From positions 1-10,032 of the forward strand of contig JAYEJQ010000055.1 in assembly GCA_034660735.1 (NCBI GenBank): DNA of 10,032 nucleotides. Direction: 5' to 3'. The notes beneath the pieces are model-generated. The model was not told where the DNA came from. It worked only from the letters and a program-made list of their open reading frames with translations, and made no database searches. Below, one piece after another: positions 1 through 7,718 of this stretch. The position numbers and the translations under genes were made by a program. Position 1 is the first letter of the stretch. The number at the start of each line of letters is the position of its first letter. Origin of the DNA: JAGLTA01 sp034660735. Its GTDB lineage: Bacteria > Patescibacteriota > Patescibacteriia > JAACEG01.

Positions 1-14
1 AAGAAACAAACGGA

Positions 15-2492
15 TTGATAATGGTTACGCCATTTGGAATTTATAATAATGATAAGTATTTGTCTATAACATCTGAAAAATTGGGGATGATAACAAATAT
101 TTCATTTAAAGAATTAGAAAAATTTATTAACGAAATTATAGAGATAGCCAAGAAACATAAAGAGAAAACTTTTGATTTTAGTACATCAGAAACTACACAG
201 CAAGACAATCCAATAAATAAGCAAGAGACCGTCGTATATATACTACCTCAATTTTTAGGATATACTCATGATACTTCTAATGAAATAATTCAGATAAAGG
301 AAGATTTATTTAATAAAGAAGACAAAGATAGGGATTTAGATCGCTTCAATAAAATGGCTTCACGAATTTTTACTATTCAAGAGTCGCCAGATATTGAAAA
401 AGAAGCGCATTTAGAGATATCAAAAATTAAAGACAGGTGTCTTAAAGCTATAAAATATCAAGAAACTGGCGAACTTGGGAAAATCGTAGATTTTTATGTA
501 GATCTTACAAAAGAATTTTTTAAATATATCAATTTATACGGCGGTGGATTTTCAAGCGATCAAGCTGAAAAAGAAAGAACTTCATTTTTAGAAAGGCTTA
601 AACCTATTGAATGGCTTTCAAGAGACATAAGAGAGATATTTGAAAAGGGAATGCAATCTGATGATATTAATGTAATAAGAGAAGTTGCTTATTTACCTAT
701 AAGACTTGCCAATGAAGCAATTGATCATAAAGACCATCTTATTTTTCAGGAATTTGTATATTTTCCACAGTTGTTATATTTATACGCACACGATCGAAAG
801 AATATCGATGAAAAAATTTCAAAGTTCATGTTTGATAGGACATGGAGATATCTCAAAGAGTTGTCAGATTATCATTTAGAATCAAAATTTAAAAAAAATA
901 AATGCGACGAAGAAAATTTTACCGGTTTTGCAATACACCTACTCAAAGTATTTCAAAGTTTAATCAAGACAAGTTTTAATAAAAGGGATTTTGAAAATTT
1001 TGAAATTTTTTATTCAAAAGTTAATATTTTATTTAGGCGTTTATCAAGACATCACTATGATAAAACCAAAGAAAAACAAATTTTTAATGAAATTAACAGG
1101 AAACGACAAGAAATGTTTTTTGGTATTGCAAGTTGGATATTATTTATTACAGAAAGCAATAAAGATGATACAAAAATTAAAAAATATTTTGATGTTTGTT
1201 GTAAGTATATTCCGTCGGAAATAAAAGCGCTTACACAAACTTTTATAGATGTACATGATTTTGATATAGAACATTTTTGGGGATGGAGTAATTGGGAACT
1301 AGAAGGAAAAAGTGAAGATGGTGAATTCGCTCATACTATTGATGTATTTGGGAAACTTGAAAAATTTTATGCGATTCAATCCTTAAAAATTCTTCGGTCA
1401 AAAACATATGATGAAATAGAAAAAATCGAACTTCCTCATAGCAGGGATTTAGCATTTTTAGCAGAAGGAACAAGAGATTTATTAAAAATATTAGATAACA
1501 TAAAAACCAATTCTAATGATTGGAAGTTTGTGTTGGATGATAATGCAATATCTAAAGTAGATAAATTTAAAGAATTGTTAGAAAAGGCTAAAAAAACACA
1601 AGATGAAGAAGATTTACAGAAAAAAAGAGACGCAATGATTTCTGAAGATAAAGTGAAAAAATTTAAAAAAGCTGTTGTAAAAAATTTCTATGAAAGCAAT
1701 GGGATAAGAAATGTTTTAAATTATTATAAATTGATTGAGAACAAAAGTAGTGAACCGTATCAAGGAAAACTGAAAAAATTAGGAATAAATACGATGTTTG
1801 ATAAGGCTCCGTTTTTTGATAAATCAGTAAAATGGCATGTTCATTTTGTGGGTGATGATAATGGGTTTGATTTTGGAAGAAGTTTAATTAATGGTGAAAA
1901 TATTGAAATTTTTAAAAAAATTAAAGACAAACTACCAGTAATAAAGAAAGATGAATTTAGTAAAAATCTTGCCAATAATGACCTTTCAAATATTTTTATT
2001 ATTAGTTTAAATGGTGCTTCTTGGAGATTTTTCGAGGAAGATAAAAAATCAAAAGATTATATCCCAAAATGGCAATTACAAACCAAAAAGAAATATCCAG
2101 ATGAAATTGCTGGGATTTATAAGTTTGAAGGTGTAGAAATCCCTGTTTATGAAATTTATAATGGTAGTAAATCAAAGGATATTTTGGTGTTAAATAAGGA
2201 TTATCTTGGAAAGATTATTCAATATTCTCCAATTAATAAAGATGAATCAGAAGAATATCAACAAGATATTTTCTATATTGATGTTGGCATTTTCACCGAT
2301 GACTCAAAATATATGACAGATTTTCTTAAAAATACTCCTGATTGGCTAAAAGAAGTTGAGGGACAAGATAATAAAAAAAATTATTTAAAAGAAAGAGTTG
2401 TCATAAAGATTTTCGAGAGATTTGAATTCAAATTAACAGATGAGGTAAAAGGATTTAAATTGAACACAGAAGATGTTGATGAAGAAAAATAA
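15..2492 (+). CDS. Large uncharacterised Lys/Glu-rich protein, possibly 5'-truncated by window edge
   Basis: I do not recognise this protein and assign no function. It is 825 residues from the TTG at 15; an ATG at 21 is equally possible. The frame has no stop before the window edge, so the real start may lie upstream. No signal peptide is seen. The only strongly hydrophobic stretch is short (near 370-385), so a soluble cytoplasmic protein is likely. Visible regions: a small beta/alpha N-terminus (1-50), a polar linker (about 52-75), a long helical middle, a Trp-rich patch HFWGWSNW (420-427), a highly charged, coiled-coil-like stretch (about 516-562), and a C-terminal part that looks beta-rich, with WHVHFVG near 606 and NGASWRFF near 670. 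It is more AT-rich than dnaE or glyQS, with many AAA, ATA and TTA codons, which hints at accessory origin. No neighbour gives functional context. That it is a real gene is near certain from its length and protein-like composition. Confidence 0.85.
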   Translation: MIMVTPFGIYNNDKYLSITSEKLGMITNISFKELEKFINEIIEIAKKHKEKTFDFSTSETTQQDNPINKQETVVYILPQFLGYTHDTSNEIIQIKEDLFNKEDKDRDLDRFNKMASRIFTIQESPDIEKEAHLEISKIKDRCLKAIKYQETGELGKIVDFYVDLTKEFFKYINLYGGGFSSDQAEKERTSFLERLKPIEWLSRDIREIFEKGMQSDDINVIREVAYLPIRLANEAIDHKDHLIFQEFVYFPQLLYLYAHDRKNIDEKISKFMFDRTWRYLKELSDYHLESKFKKNKCDEENFTGFAIHLLKVFQSLIKTSFNKRDFENFEIFYSKVNILFRRLSRHHYDKTKEKQIFNEINRKRQEMFFGIASWILFITESNKDDTKIKKYFDVCCKYIPSEIKALTQTFIDVHDFDIEHFWGWSNWELEGKSEDGEFAHTIDVFGKLEKFYAIQSLKILRSKTYDEIEKIELPHSRDLAFLAEGTRDLLKILDNIKTNSNDWKFVLDDNAISKVDKFKELLEKAKKTQDEEDLQKKRDAMISEDKVKKFKKAVVKNFYESNGIRNVLNYYKLIENKSSEPYQGKLKKLGINTMFDKAPFFDKSVKWHVHFVGDDNGFDFGRSLINGENIEIFKKIKDKLPVIKKDEFSKNLANNDLSNIFIISLNGASWRFFEEDKKSKDYIPKWQLQTKKKYPDEIAGIYKFEGVEIPVYEIYNGSKSKDILVLNKDYLGKIIQYSPINKDESEEYQQDIFYIDVGIFTDDSKYMTDFLKNTPDWLKEVEGQDNKKNYLKERVVIKIFERFEFKLTDEVKGFKLNTEDVDEEK

Positions 2493-2500
2493 AGCCTTGC

Positions 2501-2520
2501 AAAAAAATCGGGCGAAGCCC
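2501..2520 (-). terminator. Small GC hairpin with U-tract on the - strand
   Basis: On the + strand seven A's and TC precede GGGC-GAA-GCCC. Read on the - strand this is GGGC-TTC-GCCC followed by GA and seven T's, which is the form of an intrinsic terminator. On the + strand the hairpin is followed by A's, so it would not end transcription of the 825-residue gene just upstream. The four-pair stem is short and no - strand gene is visible to the right, so it may be a relic, an antisense-RNA stop, or chance. Confidence 0.35.
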
Positions 2521-2611
2521 AAAAACCAAAACAGAAATTTTTTTATCTCCTATTAAAAGAAAAAAAATGGGGGGTAGAAAAAAATTGAAAAAATAATTAA
2601 AAAAAGAAAAT

Positions 2612-3853
2612 ATGAAATATGGTGTTGTGGTAATCGGCGGAGGACCAGCGGGGTTAATGGCGGCAGGCAGAGCTGGCGAGATTGGAGCTCGCGCGCTTTT
2701 GCTTGAAAAAAATAAAAATCTTGGAAGAAAACTTTTAATTACAGGAAATAATAGATGCAATGTTACAAACAAAGAGTGTTTTTCAAGAGAGATGATAAAC
2801 AGATTCGGTAAAAATGGAAAATTTCTTTTTTCAGTATTTTCTAAATTTGGCGTCAAAGAGACAATCAGCTTTTTTGAAAATTTTGGAGTAAAAATAAAAA
2901 TTGAAGAAAAAAATCGGGCATTTCCTGAAAGCGATAAATCACAGGATGTGCTTAATTCGCTTATTAGTTATTTAAAAAAGCATAAAGTTAAAATAAGAAC
3001 AGAATCGGAAGTAAAAGACATTATCAAGAGCGGAAATAAAATCAATAAAATTATTCTTTCCAGCGGAGAAGAAATAATAGCTGATAAATTTATAATATGC
3101 GCTGGCGGAAAATCATACCCAGAAACAGGGTCAAGCGGCGATGGATATAGATGGGCGAAAAAATTAGGGCATAAAATTACAAAACTTTCGCCATCTTTAA
3201 CTCCTATTATAATAAAAGAAAAGGTAGTTAAAAAACTTGAAGGATTGAGTTTAAAAAATATTCGGATTAATCTGTATAAAGATGATAAAAAGATTGATTC
3301 TATATTTGGCGATGCAATATTTACCGCAGATGGAATAAGCGGACCAGCCATTATTGATTTGAGTAGAAAAATTAGCAGAGAGACTCTAAAAAAAATGAAA
3401 TTTCAAATTGATTTTAAGCCAACTTTTAGTTTTACGGAATTTGATCAGGAAATTCAGAAAAGTTTTCAAAAAAATAGCAATAAAATATTTAAAAACGGAC
3501 TTGATGAATTATTGCCGCAAAAACTTATTCCAGTTATTGTTGGATTATCTAAAATTAGTCCAATGAAAAAAGTTAATGCAATCACTAAAGAAGAGAGAAA
3601 AAAGCTGCTCCATCTTTTTAAGGAATTTGATTTAGAAATAAAAAAATTGGCTGGATATGACAAAGCGATTATTACATCAGGAGGCGTTCAATTAAATGAG
3701 ATTAATCCGAAAACAATGAAATCAAAAATAATTGATAATTTATATTTCGCAGGTGAAATACTTGATTTAGATGGACCAACTGGCGGATATAATTTACAAA
3801 TTTGTTGGAGCACAGGTTTTATGGCAGGCGAAAGTAGTACTAATATTGAATAA
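2612..3853 (+). CDS. NAD(P)/FAD-dependent oxidoreductase, HI0933/BaiN family flavoprotein
   Basis: This 413-residue protein is full length for the HI0933 family (about 400 residues). A Rossmann FAD-binding fold opens the protein: GGGPAG at 9-14, with E32 at the end of the second strand to bind the ribose. The family signature GRKLLITGNNRCNVTN lies at 38-53. A second nucleotide-contact segment, CAGGKSYPETG, is at 163-173. The C-terminal signature comprises TSGGV at 355-359 and GEILDLDGPTGGYN at 381-394, which closes the FAD site. BaiN, a member from bile-acid-degrading clostridia, has been proposed to act on steroid double bonds, but most members, including this one, have no proven substrate, so I give no symbol. 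No signal peptide or membrane helix is seen, so it is likely cytosolic. The ATG at 2612 sits just before the first Rossmann strand and is preceded only by A-rich sequence without a clear Shine-Dalgarno. No convincing promoter of its own is visible. Confidence 0.93.
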   Translation: MKYGVVVIGGGPAGLMAAGRAGEIGARALLLEKNKNLGRKLLITGNNRCNVTNKECFSREMINRFGKNGKFLFSVFSKFGVKETISFFENFGVKIKIEEKNRAFPESDKSQDVLNSLISYLKKHKVKIRTESEVKDIIKSGNKINKIILSSGEEIIADKFIICAGGKSYPETGSSGDGYRWAKKLGHKITKLSPSLTPIIIKEKVVKKLEGLSLKNIRINLYKDDKKIDSIFGDAIFTADGISGPAIIDLSRKISRETLKKMKFQIDFKPTFSFTEFDQEIQKSFQKNSNKIFKNGLDELLPQKLIPVIVGLSKISPMKKVNAITKEERKKLLHLFKEFDLEIKKLAGYDKAIITSGGVQLNEINPKTMKSKIIDNLYFAGEILDLDGPTGGYNLQICWSTGFMAGESSTNIE

Positions 3854-3916
3854 TTTAAAGATTAACAAATTTATCACATCTTTTGCATGCGCGTTATTGG
3901 TTTGCATTGTCGTTTT

Positions 3917-3944
3917 TTGCGGAAAATTTTTTAGGTGTTATAAT
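3917..3944 (+). promoter_or_regulatory. Extended -10 promoter for dnaE
   Basis: TATAAT at 3939-3944 is preceded by TG one base away (TGTTATAAT), an extended -10. The best -35 candidate is the weak TTGCGG at 3917-3922, 16 bp upstream. Transcription would begin near 3951, giving a leader of about 30 bases that lacks a Shine-Dalgarno. The position directly ahead of dnaE supports the call; no start site is proven. Confidence 0.6.
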
Positions 3945-3981
3945 AAAATAATTATTAAATAGAATTATCGCTAATAATTTT

Positions 3982-6900
3982 ATGAGTTTTACGCATTTAC
4001 ATGTTCATAGCCATTACAGCCTATTGGACGGATTGGCGAAAATTGACGATCTAATCGCGAAAGCTAAAGAGTATGATATGGAAGCCGTCGCTCTTACGGA
4101 TCACGGAGTTATGTATGGCGCGATTGAGTTTTACCAAAAAGCTCTTGCCGCTGGAATTAAGCCGATTATCGGGGTTGAGGCGTATTTAGTAAACGGTTCA
4201 AGATTAGACAGAACGAAACAAACAAGATATCATTTAACGCTTTTAGCGAAAAATAGGATTGGCTATCAAAATCTGCTCAAGCTTACAACTTCGGCGCATT
4301 TAGAAGGATATTATTACAAGCCAAGAATTGACTGGGAGATTTTAGAAAAATATAGTGAAGGTATAGTCGCTTTGTCTGCATGCCTGCAAGGGGAGATCCC
4401 GCAGGCGTTTTTGGCTAATGGTAAGGAAAAAGCGGAAGAGACAGTGAAAAAATATTTAAAACTGTTTGGAAATGATTTTTATCTGGAACTCCAGCGCCAT
4501 CCGAATTTGGAGGAACAGGAAAAAGCTAATCAAGGGTTGATTCAAATTGGAAAAGAGATGGGAATTCCATTAGTGGCAACGAACGATGTTCATTATATTG
4601 ACGCGGAAGACGATGAAGCGCAGGATGTTTTATTGTGCTTGCAGATGAAAAAGAAAAAAAACGATAAAGATAGATTATCAATGCTCGGAAATGACTTTTC
4701 TTTTAAAAGCCCTGAAAAAATGAAAGAGGAATTTTATGATTTTCCAGAAGCAGTTAGCAATACGGCGGATGTTGCTAAAAAATGCAATTTGGAAATTGAG
4801 CTTGGGGAAATCAAATTGCCTGATTTTTCAGTGCCGCATAAGAAAACAGCAGATGAATATTTAAAAGATTTATGTTATCATGGATTAAAAAAAAGATATC
4901 CAAAATATTTTATTGAAAATAGAGACGATGATTTTAAAAAAGAAGTTATAGATCGTTTGGAATATGAGTTAAGAATTATAAATAAAATGGGATTTCCAGA
5001 CTATTTTTTAATTGTGCAGGACTTTGTGAATTGGGCGAAGAAAAATAAAATTGTTGTCGGTCCTGGCAGGGGATCTGCGGCTGGCAGTATAGTTTCTTAT
5101 CTTTTAGGGATTACAAATTTAGATCCTTTAAAATATGATTTGATGTTTGAGCGATTTTTAAATCCAGATAGAGTTTCAATGCCTGATATTGATTTGGATT
5201 TTGCGGATACGAGGAGGGATGAAGTAATTCGTTATGTTGAAGAAAAATATGGACGAGATAAAGTCGCGCAGATTATCACTTTTGGAACAATGGCTGGGCG
5301 CGCAGCGATTCGCGATTCAGGTCGCGTTTTGGATTTTAATTATAATTATTGCGATAAACTGGCGAAAATGATTCCGATGTTTATGCCATTGAAAAAGGCT
5401 GTTGAAGAAGTTGCTGAATTAAAAGAAGCATATAAAAATGAAATTGACGCTAAAAAAATTTTAGACACAGCTTTAAAATTAGAAGGCGTTGCGCGGCACG
5501 CGTCAACGCACGCTTGCGCTGTTTTAATTACAAAAGATCCAGTTGTAAATAATTCGCCGATGCAACGCGCTTCAAGCGGAGATCAAACGATTGTTTCGCA
5601 GTATTCTATGAAGCCGATTGAAGCGCTCGGATTATTAAAAATGGATTTTTTAGGATTAAGAAACTTAAGTATCATTGAAAACGTTTTAAATATTATTAAA
5701 AATACAAAAGGCGATGAAATTGATATTGAGAACATACCGCTTGATGACCAAAAAACTTTTCAGCTTTTTACCAATGGAGAAACTACAGGAGTATTTCAAT
5801 TTGAAAGTAGCGGGATGCGGCGGTATTTAAAGCAGCTTAAGCCGACAGTTTTTGAAGATATTATCGCGATGGTCGCCTTGTATCGCCCCGGTCCCTTAAA
5901 TTCTGGGATGGTTGATGAATTTATCTCCCGCAAACATGGAAGGACTGAAATTATATATAAACATTCTATAATGAGAGAGGCTCTGAAAAATACTTATGGA
6001 GTTATTGTTTATCAGGAGCAAGTGATGCAACTTTCAAAAGATATGGCGAATTTTACCGGCGGGCAGGCAGACACATTAAGAAAAGCAATGGGAAAAAAGA
6101 TTGCTAAATTGATGGAGAAAATGAAAAGCGAATTTATAAGCGGATGCCTTGAAAACAAAATCAATAAAAAATTAGCAGAGCAAACTTTTGAAGACATGGA
6201 AAAATTCGCGGAGTATGGATTTAACCGCAGCCACGCCGCTTGCTATGCTTTAATCGGATATCAGACCGCTTATTTAAAATCCAATTATCCTGTTGAGTTT
6301 ATGGCAGCGCTTTTAACTTCCAATGAAGGTGATACGGATAAAATCGCCACTGATGTTCAAGAATGTCAGCGATTTGAGATTAAAGTTTTACCGCCAGATG
6401 TAAATGAAAGTTTTAAACATTTTACGGTTGTCTCGTCTGAAAAAGAAAGAAAAATTCGTTTTGGATTGCTCACAATTAAAAATGTCGGACAGAATATTGT
6501 TGAAGAGATTATTAAAGAGAGAGAAGTCAATAACGTTTTTAAAGATTTAGAGGATTTTTTGCGCAGGGTTTTAAGCAAGGATTTAAATAAAAAATCATTA
6601 GAAAGTTTAATTAGATGCGGAGCGTTAGATAGTTTTTGTAAAAGAAGTAAATTATTGTTTAATTTAGAAAAAATTTTATTATTTGCTAAGCAAAATAAAG
6701 ATAATCAAAAAAGCAAGCAGGCAAGTCTGCTCGGAATGCTTTCTGATCCATATAATTTTAATTTGCAATTAGACGAAGTAGGAGAAGAAGATGAGCGAAA
6801 AACGCAAAAAGAAAAGCTTAGTTGGGAAAAAGAGTTGCTTGGACTTTATGTGAGCGGGCATCCTTTCGCGAAAGTTAGCAAGTATTTAGATAAGAGAATT

Positions 6901-7530
6901 GTTTCTTTGAAAAAAATTCATCAGATGGCAGGAATTGAAAGAAAAGAGATTGTCGTCGCTGGAGTAATTTCTAAAATTCAGAAAATTTTTACAAAAAACG
7001 GACAGACAATGCTTTTTACTCAAGTTGAGGATTTAACAGGGAATTTGGAAATTTTGGTTTTTCCAAAACTATTAGATGAGAATAAAGATTTATGGCAAGA
7101 GGAAAAAATTTTAATTATAAAAGGCAGGTTATCAGATAAGGACGGAGTGGCAAAATTAATAGCGCAAATAGCCATTGAGTTTGACGCGAAAAATATAGAT
7201 AGCATTTTTAGCAAATTGGAAAATTATCAAGACAGCAGAAGCAAGTTTTATAATAGAAATAACGGAGATGGCAATTATCAAACAGTAAGTGATTCGCAAA
7301 AATTTATTGATATTTCAATTCCGCCAGTTATTAAAAAAAGCGAGCTTATGAAATTAAAAGAAATTTTATCCAATCAGTCAGGAGATTTGAAAATAAGATT
7401 TTTGGTTAATGGAGAAAATAGCGCGAAAATTATAAATACATCTTTTTCAATTTCAAAAATCGCTTTTCAAGAAATCAAGCAGAAAGTTGAAGAGATTATT
7501 GGAAGTAATAAGATAATCGCAAAAATGTAG
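3982..7530 (+). CDS. dnaE: DNA polymerase III subunit alpha (replicative DNA polymerase)
   Basis: This is the catalytic subunit of the replicase: it extends primers with dNTPs while tethered to the sliding clamp. Its 1182 residues fit the DnaE1 group (E. coli 1160). The N-terminal PHP domain begins HLHVHSHYSLLDG at 5-17. All expected metal ligands are visible: H7, H9, D16, H41 (TDHG), E66, H84, C134, D202 and H204 (NDVH). The polymerase core has GPGRGS at 360-365, the catalytic aspartates D402 and D404 in PDIDLDF, and the third, D555, in KMDFLGL. A helix-hairpin-helix region starts near 826. QASLL at 913-917 is a probable clamp-binding motif, at the place of the E. coli one. An OB domain spans about 990-1062, followed by a C-terminal domain of the sort that contacts tau. 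The start is fixed by the PHP motif four residues in. The gene has its own promoter upstream and no clear intrinsic terminator after it. Confidence 0.99.
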   Translation: MSFTHLHVHSHYSLLDGLAKIDDLIAKAKEYDMEAVALTDHGVMYGAIEFYQKALAAGIKPIIGVEAYLVNGSRLDRTKQTRYHLTLLAKNRIGYQNLLKLTTSAHLEGYYYKPRIDWEILEKYSEGIVALSACLQGEIPQAFLANGKEKAEETVKKYLKLFGNDFYLELQRHPNLEEQEKANQGLIQIGKEMGIPLVATNDVHYIDAEDDEAQDVLLCLQMKKKKNDKDRLSMLGNDFSFKSPEKMKEEFYDFPEAVSNTADVAKKCNLEIELGEIKLPDFSVPHKKTADEYLKDLCYHGLKKRYPKYFIENRDDDFKKEVIDRLEYELRIINKMGFPDYFLIVQDFVNWAKKNKIVVGPGRGSAAGSIVSYLLGITNLDPLKYDLMFERFLNPDRVSMPDIDLDFADTRRDEVIRYVEEKYGRDKVAQIITFGTMAGRAAIRDSGRVLDFNYNYCDKLAKMIPMFMPLKKAVEEVAELKEAYKNEIDAKKILDTALKLEGVARHASTHACAVLITKDPVVNNSPMQRASSGDQTIVSQYSMKPIEALGLLKMDFLGLRNLSIIENVLNIIKNTKGDEIDIENIPLDDQKTFQLFTNGETTGVFQFESSGMRRYLKQLKPTVFEDIIAMVALYRPGPLNSGMVDEFISRKHGRTEIIYKHSIMREALKNTYGVIVYQEQVMQLSKDMANFTGGQADTLRKAMGKKIAKLMEKMKSEFISGCLENKINKKLAEQTFEDMEKFAEYGFNRSHAACYALIGYQTAYLKSNYPVEFMAALLTSNEGDTDKIATDVQECQRFEIKVLPPDVNESFKHFTVVSSEKERKIRFGLLTIKNVGQNIVEEIIKEREVNNVFKDLEDFLRRVLSKDLNKKSLESLIRCGALDSFCKRSKLLFNLEKILLFAKQNKDNQKSKQASLLGMLSDPYNFNLQLDEVGEEDERKTQKEKLSWEKELLGLYVSGHPFAKVSKYLDKRIVSLKKIHQMAGIERKEIVVAGVISKIQKIFTKNGQTMLFTQVEDLTGNLEILVFPKLLDENKDLWQEEKILIIKGRLSDKDGVAKLIAQIAIEFDAKNIDSIFSKLENYQDSRSKFYNRNNGDGNYQTVSDSQKFIDISIPPVIKKSELMKLKEILSNQSGDLKIRFLVNGENSAKIINTSFSISKIAFQEIKQKVEEIIGSNKIIAKM

Positions 7531-7562
7531 ATAAGAGGGGTGGTATTTATTATTTGTTTTTT

Positions 7563-7591
7563 TTGACTTTAACTGTTTCTGTTGGTATAAT
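7563..7591 (+). promoter_or_regulatory. Strong sigma70-type promoter upstream of glyQS
   Basis: TTGACT at 7563-7568 and TATAAT at 7586-7591 are separated by exactly 17 bp, one mismatch from the full consensus. The region just upstream is T-rich (eight T's at 7557-7564) and could act as an UP element. Transcription would start near 7598, giving a leader of about 115 bases before the glyQS ATG. This is the best promoter in the window. Confidence 0.8.
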
Positions 7592-7610
7592 TTAAAAAGT
7601 ATATTATAAT
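7582..7610 (+). promoter_or_regulatory. Second, overlapping promoter for glyQS
   Basis: A second TATAAT at 7605-7610 has TTGGTA at 7582-7587 with a 17 bp spacer. The -35 matches consensus at four of six positions and overlaps the -10 of the stronger promoter. It would start RNA near 7617, right at the beginning of the GC-rich leader segment. Alternatively it may be just AT-rich spacer. Confidence 0.4.
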
Positions 7611-7611
7611 T

Positions 7612-7690
7612 CCGTAGTCCGAAATTAAGTTCGCCTCTGGGGACGAAATGAGCCTATCCGCCCCAGGAGGAGGAGACGTGGAGCCAGCAG
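7612..7690 (+). promoter_or_regulatory. Candidate structured 5' leader (cis-regulatory RNA) of glyQS
   Basis: A GC-rich island follows the promoter in otherwise AT-rich intergenic DNA. CCTCTGGGG (7634-7642) pairs with CCCCAGGAGG (7661-7670) in nine pairs with one bulged G, closing an 18-base loop (7643-7660). A small upstream hairpin, CGAA/TTCG (7620-7623 with 7630-7633), is possible. GTCC (7617-7620) could instead pair with GGAC (7641-7644), which is incompatible with the main hairpin, so two states are conceivable. The main hairpin covers the first AGGAGG of the AGGAGGAGG run, which suggests control at translation. There is no U-tract, so a transcription attenuator is unlikely. A short pattern recurs: GACG then GAGCC at 7642-7654 and again at 7675-7685. 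I cannot match it to a known riboswitch class. Confidence 0.5.
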
Positions 7691-7701
7691 ATTTAATATG
7701 A
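7678..7701 (+). CDS. Possible 7-codon leader peptide upstream of glyQS
   Basis: A GTG at 7678 lies four bases after AGGAGG (7668-7673, within AGGAGGAGG at 7665-7673), the strongest Shine-Dalgarno in the window. It opens a frame for MEPADLI ending at TGA 7699-7701. The stop overlaps an ATG (ATGA), so a terminating ribosome could restart. The peptide has no glycine codon, so classic glycine attenuation is not indicated. Existence is inferred only from the ribosome-binding site and overlap. Confidence 0.3.
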   Translation: MEPADLI

Positions 7702-7718
7702 TAAAACAAAAATTATGA
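7698..7718 (+). CDS. Possible 6-codon coupling ORF leading into glyQS
   Basis: The ATG at 7698 overlaps the stop of the preceding mini-frame and opens MIKQKL, ending at TGA 7716-7718. That stop overlaps the glyQS ATG at 7715 in another ATGA. The two mini-frames therefore form a chain that could carry ribosomes from the strong Shine-Dalgarno to glyQS, which has no good site before its first ATG. Such short frames also occur by chance in A-rich DNA. Confidence 0.2.
   Translation: MIKQKL

Noticed and set aside
2567..2596. Nine-codon frame (MGGRKKLKK) in the gap before the flavoprotein gene.
   Set aside because: No ribosome-binding site, homopolymer-driven sequence, and no overlap with the next start.
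2455..2856. Minus-strand 133-codon open frame across the flavoprotein start.
   Set aside because: It overlaps the Rossmann motif region of a clear + strand gene and its translation is low-complexity Phe/Leu/Pro without family features.
7536..7545. AGGGGTGGTA, similar to the T-box conserved sequence, upstream of an aminoacyl-tRNA synthetase.
   Set aside because: It lies upstream of the promoter and so would not be in the glyQS transcript; no specifier loop or terminator accompanies it.
7531..7564. Intrinsic terminator for dnaE ending in eight T's.
   Set aside because: No GC stem of useful length precedes the T-run; the T's more likely belong to the promoter region of glyQS.
7641..7648. GGACGAAA, which looks like the end of a hammerhead ribozyme core.
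   Set aside because: The required CTGANGA element is absent on either side, so no hammerhead fold can be drawn.
7642..7685. Resemblance of the glyQS leader to the guanidine-III (ykkC-III) riboswitch: GGACGA..TG.GCC then CAGGA...GACG.
   Set aside because: From memory the order of short motifs is similar and the first helix has an equivalent, but the second, pseudoknot helix is missing: only a 4-pair TCCG/TGGA match is available. The gene is also not a guanidine-related one. A search with the Rfam model would decide; a low score refutes it.
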